From Burkholderiaceae bacterium (lineage in GTDB: Bacteria; Pseudomonadota; Gammaproteobacteria; Burkholderiales; Burkholderiaceae), in NCBI GenBank assembly GCA_017998575.1, contig JAGOCV010000245.1:1-6255 (forward strand): 6,255 bases of DNA. The letters run 5' to 3'. The stretch's first letter is position 1. Every line of letters starts with the position of its first letter. Both the position numbers and the translations under genes were made by a program. The notes beneath the pieces were generated by a model, which was not told where the DNA came from, did no database searches, and saw nothing but the letters and a program-made list of their open reading frames with translations. Of the stretch, positions 1 through 5,578 are shown piece by piece.

Positions 1-225
1 GGTCTGGACGGTGTGTCCGGTGTCGACCTCGAAAACTCTTGGTGATCTGTTTTCGCTGTCGATGGACGTACTGTTCCAGAGCGCACCATCGGCCACCACG
101 CCCGCGCGACGAAATGCCGTATCGGCGGTGCGAGTTGCCGCAGCGGCGCAGCCAGTGGCGTCACCGACAATAGGGGCCTCGCCGACATCCCGTGGCCTGC
201 AGCCCCACCACACCCATCAGTTGCC
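1..225. other. Upstream region without a secure gene
   Basis: No gene can be assigned with confidence here. On the + strand the first frame reads a short tail ending in LENSW and a TGA at 43-45, which could be the end of an upstream gene. On the - strand a frame is open from about 216 to the window edge and includes the plausible-looking stretch RVFEVDTGHTVQT, but it has no ATG and no ribosome binding site. No convincing promoter for the gene starting at 226 was found: a GACAAT hexamer at 166-171 has no -35 partner at a normal distance. Confidence 0.4.
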
Positions 226-1299
226 ATGACCTACGCCTACCCGCAGGCAAGCGACGCCGGCCCCGCGCGCCAGATCGCCGACATCCGCCAACGCCTGCGT
301 GCGCTCGGCGCAGCGCCCACTCATGTTCACCGCGTGCTGCGGCTCTGGAGCCAGGCCCTGCCCCAAGACAGCGGCAGCCGCCCCATCGAGACCTTCCTGC
401 CCGCTGCGCTGCGCGGCGCACTGCCGGATCTGGAGCGCGAGCTCGAAGCCATCGCCCGCCTGAAGTCCGTCCACCCAGCCACCGACGGCGCCGAGCGCCT
501 GCTGGTCGAACTGGCCGACGGCCAGACCGTCGAAAGCGTGCTGCTCCCGCGCGACGGCCTCTGCATCTCGTCGCAGGTGGGCTGCGGCGTAGGCTGCGTG
601 TTCTGCATGACGGGCCAGGGCGGCCTGCAACGCCAGCTCGGCAGTGCCGAAATGGTGGCTCAGGTGGCCCTCGCGCGCCGGCGCCGCGCCGTGAAGAAGG
701 TCGTCTTCATGGGCATGGGCGAGCCCGCGCACAACCTGGACAACGTACTGGAGGCGATCGACCTGCTCGGCACTGCCGGCAATATCGGCCACAAGAATCT
801 GGTGCTCTCGACCGTGGGCGATGCGCGCGTTTTCGAGAAGCTGCCCACCTCTAAAGTCAAGCCCGCCCTGGCGATCTCCCTGCACAGCACAGACGCCGCA
901 CGACGCGCCGAACTGCTGCCGCGCGCGCCGCACATCACGCCGCAGGAACTGGTGGCCGCCGCCGATGACTACGCGCGCGCGACGGGCTATCCCATCCAGT
1001 ACCAATGGACGCTGATCCAGGGCGTCAACGACACCGAGGCCGAAGTCGAAGGTCTGGTTCAACTGCTGTCAGGTCGCTGGGGCGTCCTCAACCTGATTCC
1101 ATTCAATCATGTCGACGGCCTGGACTTCCGCCGCCCGCCAGCCGAAGCGCAGGCCGAGATGGCTCGCCGCCTGCATCAGCGCGGCATCCTCACCAAGCTA
1201 CGCCGTTCGGCAGCGCAAGACGTTGACGGAGGCTGCGGCCAGTTGCGCGCGCGCAGCGCCCGCGCCCGCCATGTGGTGCCGATCCGCGTGGCGGCCTGA
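226..1299 (+). CDS. RlmN/Cfr-family radical SAM RNA methyltransferase (RlmN-like paralog)
   Basis: This 357-residue protein belongs to the RlmN/Cfr family of radical-SAM enzymes, which methylate C2 or C8 of an adenosine in RNA (A2503 of 23S rRNA for RlmN). Visible motifs are the CX3CX2C iron-sulfur ligands C120, C124 and C127 within CISSQVGCGVGCVFC; C113, aligning with the resolving Cys118 of E. coli RlmN; GMGEP at 163-167, which binds SAM; a GVND...NLIPFN core; and C337 in GGCGQL, aligning with the methyl-carrying Cys355. The catalytic set is complete. The N-terminal ~85 residues match the usual RlmN accessory domain only vaguely. Burkholderiales often carry a canonical rlmN elsewhere plus a divergent copy, and this looks like the divergent one, so the exact target is uncertain. 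ATG 226 is the only ATG fitting the family length; no Shine-Dalgarno sequence is visible before it. It stands alone and converges on the Bug gene. Confidence 0.88.
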   Translation: MTYAYPQASDAGPARQIADIRQRLRALGAAPTHVHRVLRLWSQALPQDSGSRPIETFLPAALRGALPDLERELEAIARLKSVHPATDGAERLLVELADGQTVESVLLPRDGLCISSQVGCGVGCVFCMTGQGGLQRQLGSAEMVAQVALARRRRAVKKVVFMGMGEPAHNLDNVLEAIDLLGTAGNIGHKNLVLSTVGDARVFEKLPTSKVKPALAISLHSTDAARRAELLPRAPHITPQELVAAADDYARATGYPIQYQWTLIQGVNDTEAEVEGLVQLLSGRWGVLNLIPFNHVDGLDFRRPPAEAQAEMARRLHQRGILTKLRRSAAQDVDGGCGQLRARSARARHVVPIRVAA

Positions 1300-1327
1300 G
1301 GGCCATGCGCCGCGGGATCGCGTGCGC

Positions 1328-2299
1328 TCACTGATCCAGCTGGATTTTCTTCTCGGCGATCACACGCGCCCATTTCTCACGACTGTCGGCGACGGTGCGA
1401 GCGAGCGCCTGGGGCGCGCCGCCCTCCGGCGTCATCGCCATGGTGGCGAACTTCTGCGCCGTCGCGGGGTCCCTGAGCACGGCGTCGAGCTCGCGATTGA
1501 GCCGCTCGACGATGGCCGCGGGCGTCTTCGCTGGCGCGAACAGGCCGAACCAGGTCTGGCCCTCGTAACCCGCGAAGCCTTGCTCCGCCAGCGTGGGCAC
1601 GTCTTTCCATTGGTCGACGCGCTGCGCGGCCGTGCTGCCGATGATGCGAACCTTGCCGTCCCTGGCGGCCGGAATGCCTTGCGCCGGCGACATGAACATC
1701 AGGTCGATCTGGTTGCCCATCAACGCCTGCGATGCCGCGGGCGAACCCTGAAACGGCACATGCAGCAAGTCGAGCCCCGCCGTCTGTTCGAGCTGGATGC
1801 CCCAGAGGTGAGCCACACTGCCCAGGCCCCAGGTGCCGTAGCTGAGCTTGCCCGGCTGTGATTTCGCCAGGGCGATCAGTTCGGCACCGGTCGCCACCGG
1901 CAGGCCAGGACGGGCAACCAGCAGCAGCGTTGGCCGCGACACCAGGATCACGGGTGCGAAGTCGCGCGCCGACTCGTAGCCGGCGTTCTTGTAGAGCAGC
2001 GGATTGAGCGCCTGCGTGTCGAGGTTGCCAATCACGAGCGTGTAGCCGTCGGCGGCCGATCTCGCGGCGGCCTGCGTACCGATCAGCGCATTGGCGCCCG
2101 GCCGGTTGTCCACCACCACCGGCTGCTTCAGGCGCGTGGCCAGCCCCTCGCCGAGCGTGCGCGCCACAGTGTCGGCGGGAGACCCGGCCACGTAGGGCAC
2201 GATGAGCTTGAGCGGCTTGTCGGGATAGTCGGCGTGCGCCGGCACGCTGAAGGCAAGCGCGGCCAGCAGGCCGCCGGCAAGGGCGAGGATGCGTTGCAT
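1328..2299 (-). CDS. Bug-family (TctC-type) tripartite tricarboxylate transporter substrate-binding protein
   Basis: This is a 323-residue periplasmic solute-binding protein of the Bug/TctC family, which captures small carboxylates or related metabolites for TctAB-type carriers or for sensing. A classical signal peptide covers residues 1-23: a short basic start (MQR), a hydrophobic core, and AHA followed by a likely cut before D24. The mature protein opens with YPDKPLKLIVPYVAGSPADT, the family's first signature, followed by VVVDNRPGANALIGT at 61-75, YGTWGLGSVAHLWG near 154-167 and HVPFQGSPAA near 180-189. Length and architecture are normal for the family. The ligand cannot be read from the sequence. 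No tctA or tctB lies in the window, so it is an orphan, which is common in Burkholderiales where Bug genes are greatly expanded. The ATG at 2299 is fixed by a good AGGAG six bases upstream and by the signal peptide. Confidence 0.93.
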   Translation of the reverse strand: MQRILALAGGLLAALAFSVPAHADYPDKPLKLIVPYVAGSPADTVARTLGEGLATRLKQPVVVDNRPGANALIGTQAAARSAADGYTLVIGNLDTQALNPLLYKNAGYESARDFAPVILVSRPTLLLVARPGLPVATGAELIALAKSQPGKLSYGTWGLGSVAHLWGIQLEQTAGLDLLHVPFQGSPAASQALMGNQIDLMFMSPAQGIPAARDGKVRIIGSTAAQRVDQWKDVPTLAEQGFAGYEGQTWFGLFAPAKTPAAIVERLNRELDAVLRDPATAQKFATMAMTPEGGAPQALARTVADSREKWARVIAEKKIQLDQ

Positions 2300-2304
2300 G
2301 GATG

Positions 2305-2310
2305 TCTCCT
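2305..2310 (-). promoter_or_regulatory. Shine-Dalgarno of the Bug gene
   Basis: The - strand reads AGGAGACATCC directly before the ATG. The AGGAG core is separated from the start codon by six bases, which supports the chosen start. Confidence 0.8.
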
Positions 2311-2390
2311 GTGAGATCAGGTGCGACCCGGCGCCGTTGCGGCCCGCGGGTATCGGATCGGCCCGGCATCGAGGCCGGACAGCGGTGGCG

Positions 2391-2420
2391 ATCCTAGGGA
2401 CAGGCAGCGATCTCGACCAA
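2391..2420 (-). promoter_or_regulatory. Candidate sigma70 promoter of the Bug gene
   Basis: On the - strand TTGGTC (2415-2420) and TAGGAT (2391-2396) are separated by 18 bases and would start transcription about 85 bases before the Bug ATG. The -10 matches the consensus at four of six positions and the -35 at only three, so this is a weak prediction. It is the best pair I found on the - strand between the tRNA terminator and the Bug gene. The -35 lies inside the inverted repeat at 2407-2430. Confidence 0.3.
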
Positions 2421-2430
2421 TCGAGATTGC
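2407..2430. repeat. Inverted repeat, 10-bp arms with 4-base loop
   Basis: The arms GCGATCTCGA and TCGAGATTGC flank CCAA. The inner seven pairs (ATCTCGA/TCGAGAT) are perfect. On the + strand the arms extend to ten pairs with one G-U; on the - strand that pair becomes A-C. It may be a protein operator overlapping the candidate Bug promoter, or an RNA hairpin. Confidence 0.6.
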
Positions 2431-2481
2431 GGATTGCAGCTATCGGAGGCTGCGATCCGGCATGGTCTGTCGGATCGCAGC
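2431..2481. repeat. Three-arm repeat able to form two alternative hairpins
   Basis: GGATTGCAGC (2431-2440) and CGGATCGCAGC (2471-2481) are near-identical direct repeats. Between them GCTGCGATCCG (2449-2459) is the reverse complement of the second arm over 11 bases and of the first over 10 bases with one wobble. The middle arm can therefore pair with either neighbour but not both. No open reading frame of quality crosses this region. The function is unknown: leader RNA structure, a protein-binding cluster and remnant repeat DNA are all possible. Confidence 0.65.
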
Positions 2482-2526
2482 GATGACAGCGCTACCGCGA
2501 TCGACGAAGACGGGGGACGGAGTGCA

Positions 2527-2541
2527 GCAAGCGCGGCTTGC
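2527..2541. repeat. Short inverted repeat (6-bp arms, 3-base loop)
   Basis: GCAAGC and GCTTGC flank GCG. It has no T-tract on either side, so it is not a terminator by itself. It lies just beyond the tRNA operon terminator and adds to the structured character of this intergenic region. Confidence 0.35.
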
Positions 2542-2559
2542 CGATGGGCGCCGAAAATG

Positions 2560-2584
2560 GAAAAAGCAGCCGAAGCTGCTTTTC
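2560..2584 (-). terminator. Intrinsic terminator of the gltX-tRNA operon
   Basis: On the - strand AGCAGC-TTCG-GCTGCT forms a stem closed by a stable UUCG tetraloop and runs directly into TTTTTC. The flanking A and T tracts extend pairing to nine bases. It lies 23 bases past the CCA end of tRNA-Asp, where transcription of the tRNA cluster should stop. On the + strand the same hairpin ends in a shorter T-run, so it may also act in the other direction. Confidence 0.9.
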
Positions 2585-2607
2585 TACTGGAGACGTGCTC
2601 CAAAACT

Positions 2608-2684
2608 TGGCGGAGTGGACGGGACTCGAACCCGCGACCCCCGGCGTGACAGGCCGGTATTCTAACCAACTGAACTACCACTCC
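2608..2684 (-). tRNA. tRNA-Asp (anticodon GTC)
   Basis: This is a 77-base cloverleaf with the CCA tail encoded. The acceptor stem GGAGTGG/CCACTCC pairs at all seven positions with discriminator G. The anticodon GTC lies at 2648-2650 in the loop CTGTCAC, and the T arm carries GGTTCGAGTCC. The sequence closely follows the known bacterial tRNA-Asp pattern. It is the last gene of the cluster, followed by the intrinsic terminator. Confidence 0.97.
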
Positions 2685-2691
2685 GCGTGGT

Positions 2692-2735
2692 GTGACTTCT
2701 GTCTTTGCTCGCAAGTAGCAAAGACCAAGTGCCAC
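2692..2735 (-). repeat. Hairpin in the tRNA-Glu/tRNA-Asp spacer
   Basis: A perfect 9-bp inverted repeat, GTCTTTGCT (2701-2709) with AGCAAAGAC (2717-2725), encloses a 7-base loop. Outer segments ACTT/AAGT and GTG/CAC extend it across small internal loops. No T-tract follows on the - strand, so it is more likely a processing or stabilising structure in the precursor than a terminator. Confidence 0.6.
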
Positions 2736-2741
2736 AAAACT

Positions 2742-2817
2742 TGGCGACCCTACGGGGATTCGAACCCCGGTACTCACCGTGAAAGGGTGATGTCCTAGGC
2801 CTCTAGACGATAGGGTC
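2742..2817 (-). tRNA. tRNA-Glu (anticodon TTC)
   Basis: This is a 76-base cloverleaf with an encoded CCA. The acceptor stem GACCCTA/TAGGGTC is fully paired with discriminator G. The anticodon loop CTTTCAC holds TTC at 2781-2783, and the D arm has TCTAGAGGCC, typical of tRNA-Glu. It is a direct substrate of the glutamyl-tRNA synthetase encoded upstream in the same operon. Confidence 0.97.
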
Positions 2818-2831
2818 AAAACCTAAGAACC

Positions 2832-2847
2832 GCGTTGCGATCAACGC
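2832..2847 (-). repeat. Small hairpin in the tRNA-Ala/tRNA-Glu spacer
   Basis: GCGTTG and CAACGC form a perfect 6-bp stem around a 4-base loop midway between the two tRNAs. No T-run follows on the - strand, so it is not an intrinsic terminator. A role in precursor processing is possible but unproven. Confidence 0.45.
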
Positions 2848-2869
2848 TTTCAAACTCGACGCCAAAGAA

Positions 2870-2945
<76 letters not shown>

Positions 2946-2965
2946 GTTTGGGTGTCGAGCCTCGC

Positions 2966-2995
2966 AGTATACGACGATTTTCAGGCCGCACGCAA
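2966..2995 (-). promoter_or_regulatory. Candidate internal promoter for the tRNA cluster
   Basis: On the - strand TATACT (2966-2971, five of six consensus positions) is preceded by TTGCGT (2990-2995, weak) with an 18-base spacer. The GC-rich GCGAGGC that follows the -10 resembles the discriminator of stringently controlled stable-RNA promoters. The -35 lies within the last codons of gltX. Transcription would start about 15 bases before the mature 5' end of tRNA-Ala. Confidence 0.45.
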
Positions 2996-4366
2996 TCGCT
3001 GCAGAACTTTTTCTTTGCCAGTCAGCTCGAGCACCGCGTCGACCGAGGGCGTCTGGGCCGTACCCATGACGAGCACGCGCACGGGCATGGCCAATTGCGG
3101 CATCTTCAGGCCGTGCGCCGCGAGCACTTCCTTGAAAACGGCCGAGATGGTCGTCTTGTCCCAGGCCACGTCGGCGAGTTTGTCGCCCAAGGCCGCGATC
3201 GCCGGGCGGATCGCGTCGGTGATGTGCTGCGTCAGCTCGGCTTCGCTGGGGCTCACGTCGGCGTAGAACTTCTGCGCCCAGTCGGCCAGTGCGACGGTGG
3301 TGTCGCAGCGGTCCTTGAATAGCGCGCAGATGCGCGGCAGTCGGTCGTCGGCCTGAATGCCGCGCGCAGCGAGTTGCGCAGCCACCAGGGTGGCGAGCGC
3401 GTCGTCGGCCATGGCCTTGAGGTGTTGGGCATTCACCCAGCGCAGCTTGGTCTCGTCGAACTGTGCGGCGCTGCGGCCCAGGTGATCGAGGTTGAACCAC
3501 TCGAGGAACTGCGCGCGGCTGAAGATCTCGTCATCGCCGTGGCTCCAGCCCAGGCGCGCGAGGTAATTCACCATGGCGTCCGGCAGGAAGCCTTCGTCGC
3601 GGTATTGCGTGACGGGCTTGGCGCCGTTGCGCTTGCTCATCTTCTCGCCCTGCTCGTTGAGCACCGTGGGCAAATGCGCATACACCGGCGGCTCCTGGCC
3701 GAGCGCGCGGAAGATGTTGATCTGTCGCGGTGTGTTGTTGACGTGGTCGTCGCCACGGATGACATGGGTGATGGCCATGTCGATGTCATCCACCACGACG
3801 CAGAAGTTGTACGTCGGCGTGCCGTCGGGCCGTGCGATCACCAGATCGTCCAGCTCATCGTTGCTGATTTCGATGCGTCCCTTGACCTTGTCGTCCCAGG
3901 CCACGACGCCGCCGATGGGATTGCGGAACCGCAGCACGGGCTGCACGCCTTCGGGCACGGGCGGTAGCGCCTTGCCGGGCTCGGGGCGCCAGGTGCCGTC
4001 GTAGCGCGGTTTCTCCTTGGCGGCCATCTGGCGCTCACGCAGCGCGTCGAGTTCGGCAACGCTCATGTAGCACGGGTACACGTGGCCGGCAGCCTGCAGA
4101 TCGGCCAGCACCGCCTTGTAGCGGTCCATGCGCTGCATCTGGAAGAACGGCCCTTCGTCATGATCGAGGCCCAGCCACGCCATGCCTTCGATGATCACGT
4201 CCACCGCGGCCTGGGTGGAGCGCTCGAGGTCGGTGTCTTCGATGCGCAGGATGAAATCACCCTGCGTGGCACGCGCGAACGCCCACGGATAGAGCGCCGA
4301 GCGGATGTTGCCCAGGTGGATGAAGCCGGTGGGCGACGGTGCGAAACGGGTGCGGACTTTCGTCAT
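2981..4366 (-). CDS. gltX: Glutamyl-tRNA synthetase (GluRS)
   Basis: GltX attaches glutamate to tRNA-Glu in an ATP-dependent cytoplasmic reaction; in bacteria lacking GlnRS it also charges tRNA-Gln. The 461 residues are close to the bacterial norm. The class I signatures are present: the HIGH-type motif HLGN at 17-20 within [23 protein letters not shown] at 41-50, [15 protein letters not shown] near 201-215, and KMSKR at 242-246. The C-terminal half is the helical anticodon-binding region. The zinc-site segment (about 97-127) keeps only one cysteine, C99; the other ligands of the E. coli enzyme are replaced by M101, T125 and possibly W126, so zinc is probably not bound. The ATG directly abuts the metZ TAA and has no good Shine-Dalgarno, implying translational coupling. 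It is followed by three tRNA genes, including tRNA-Glu. Confidence 0.98.
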   Translation of the reverse strand: MTKVRTRFAPSPTGFIHLGNIRSALYPWAFARATQGDFILRIEDTDLERSTQAAVDVIIEGMAWLGLDHDEGPFFQMQRMDRYKAVLADLQAAGHVYPCYMSVAELDALRERQMAAKEKPRYDGTWRPEPGKALPPVPEGVQPVLRFRNPIGGVVAWDDKVKGRIEISNDELDDLVIARPDGTPTYNFCVVVDDIDMAITHVIRGDDHVNNTPRQINIFRALGQEPPVYAHLPTVLNEQGEKMSKRNGAKPVTQYRDEGFLPDAMVNYLARLGWSHGDDEIFSRAQFLEWFNLDHLGRSAAQFDETKLRWVNAQHLKAMADDALATLVAAQLAARGIQADDRLPRICALFKDRCDTTVALADWAQKFYADVSPSEAELTQHITDAIRPAIAALGDKLADVAWDKTTISAVFKEVLAAHGLKMPQLAMPVRVLVMGTAQTPSVDAVLELTGKEKVLQRLRAA

Positions 4367-5578
4367 TTACAGGGTATCCAGGCCACGCAGCAGGTCGGCC
4401 TTCATGTCGTCGAGATGTTCGAGGCCCACGGCCATGCGGATCAGGCCCTGCCCGATACCGGCAGCCTGGCGCTGGGCCTCGGAGAGCTTGCCGTGCGAAG
4501 TGCTGGCCGGATGGGCCAGCAGCGTCTTGGTATCGCCGAGGTTGGTGCACAGCGAGAGCACGCGCAGCGAATCGAGCACGTGGAAGGCACGCTCGCGCGC
4601 CTGCTCGGGCGTGTCGGCCTTCACGTCGAAGGACAGCACTGCGCCGCCCACGCCCGACATCTGCCGCATGGCCAGTTCGTGCTGCGGATGGCTGGGCAGG
4701 CCCGGATAGTGCACGCGCGCCACCGCGGGGTGCGATTCGAGCCACTGTGCAAAGCTGTGTGCCGCCTCGCTCTGCGCCTTCAGGCGGATGCCCAGCGTCT
4801 CCAGGCCCTTGAGGACGACCCAGGCGTTGAAGGGCGAAAGCACCATGCCCGAGTTCTTCTGCACGGGCAGGAACTTGTCGCGGACCATGGCTTCGGGCGC
4901 GCACAGCGCACCGGCCATCACGCGGCCCTGACCATCGAGAAACTTGGTGCCGGAATGCATGACGATGTCCGCGCCCAGCGTGACCGGGCGCTGCAGTGCC
5001 GGCGTGGCGAAGCAGTTGTCCACACACAGCAGCGCGCCCGCGTCATGCGCCATGTCGGCCAGCGCGGCGATGTCGCAGACTTCCGTCAGCGGGTTGGTCG
5101 GCGTCTCGGCGAACAGAAGACGGGTGTTGGGCCGGATGGCTGCGCGCCAGGCCGCAACGTCGGTCTGCGGCACGCTGGTGGATTCGACGCCGAAGCGTGC
5201 GAATTCCGAGCCGATCAGCTTCATCGTCGAGCCGAACATCGACTGTGAATAGATCACATGGTCGCCAGCGCGCAGCAGGCTGAAGCACATGAGCATGACG
5301 GCGGCCATGCCCGAGGCTGTCGCCATCGCCGCCTCGGTACCTTCCATCGCGGCCAGCCGCTGCTCGAAGCTGGTCACCGTGGGGTTGCCGGTGCGGCCGT
5401 AGGTGTAGCCGTCTTCCTCGCCGCCGAAGCGGCGCGCCGAGAGTTCGGCATTCGGCTGCACGAAGCCGCTGGAGAGATAAAGCGCCTCGGAATTCTCGCC
5501 GTACTGGCTGCGATCCGTGGCCGTGCGCACGGCCAGCGTGTCAGGGTGCAGGCCCTCGGGCAAAGGATGCTGTGCCAT
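4367..5578 (-). CDS. metZ: O-succinylhomoserine sulfhydrylase
   Basis: This 403-residue PLP enzyme of the Cys/Met metabolism family forms homocysteine directly from O-succinylhomoserine and sulfide, bypassing cystathionine on the way to methionine. Key elements are YGRTGNPT at 60-67 for phosphate binding, the PLP-ring aspartate D187 in CVDNCFATP, and the Schiff-base lysine K212 in HSGTKFLDGQGR. The segment CTNLGDTKTLLAHPAST near 344-360 points to MetZ rather than MetB, MetC or MetY. The frame is open further upstream, but the ATG at 5578 is chosen because it follows GGAGG with seven bases between, gives the family's usual length and N-terminus, and forms a TGATG overlap with the purF stop. 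The order purF-metZ is known from other proteobacteria such as Pseudomonas. O-acetylhomoserine use cannot be fully excluded. Confidence 0.95.
   Translation of the reverse strand: MAQHPLPEGLHPDTLAVRTATDRSQYGENSEALYLSSGFVQPNAELSARRFGGEEDGYTYGRTGNPTVTSFEQRLAAMEGTEAAMATASGMAAVMLMCFSLLRAGDHVIYSQSMFGSTMKLIGSEFARFGVESTSVPQTDVAAWRAAIRPNTRLLFAETPTNPLTEVCDIAALADMAHDAGALLCVDNCFATPALQRPVTLGADIVMHSGTKFLDGQGRVMAGALCAPEAMVRDKFLPVQKNSGMVLSPFNAWVVLKGLETLGIRLKAQSEAAHSFAQWLESHPAVARVHYPGLPSHPQHELAMRQMSGVGGAVLSFDVKADTPEQARERAFHVLDSLRVLSLCTNLGDTKTLLAHPASTSHGKLSEAQRQAAGIGQGLIRMAVGLEHLDDMKADLLRGLDTL

Noticed and set aside
1..45. End of an upstream + strand gene (tail ending LENSW, TGA at 43-45)
   Set aside because: Fourteen codons without a recognisable family are too little to annotate as a gene; noted only in the region entry.
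217..1062. Minus-strand open frame of 281 codons
   Set aside because: It is antisense to the clearly conserved RlmN-like gene and shows no recognisable motif.
1300..1327. Bidirectional terminator between the convergent RlmN-like and Bug genes
   Set aside because: Only 4-bp inverted matches are present, with no T-tract on either strand.
2300..2559. A divergent + strand gene upstream of the Bug gene
   Set aside because: The + strand frames here have no conserved motif and end inside or across the tRNA genes. Repeats explain the region better than coding sequence.
2394..2819. Open frames running across the tRNA genes, with peptides such as GGRGFESRPLRQ or GRDSNPRPPA
   Set aside because: These are classic false peptides made by translating tRNA T-arms. 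The region is a tRNA cluster.
4082..5248. Long + strand open frame of 388 codons
   Set aside because: It lies wholly antisense to gltX and metZ, spans both genes, has histidine- and arginine-rich composition, and matches no family I recognise. It is a high-GC shadow frame.
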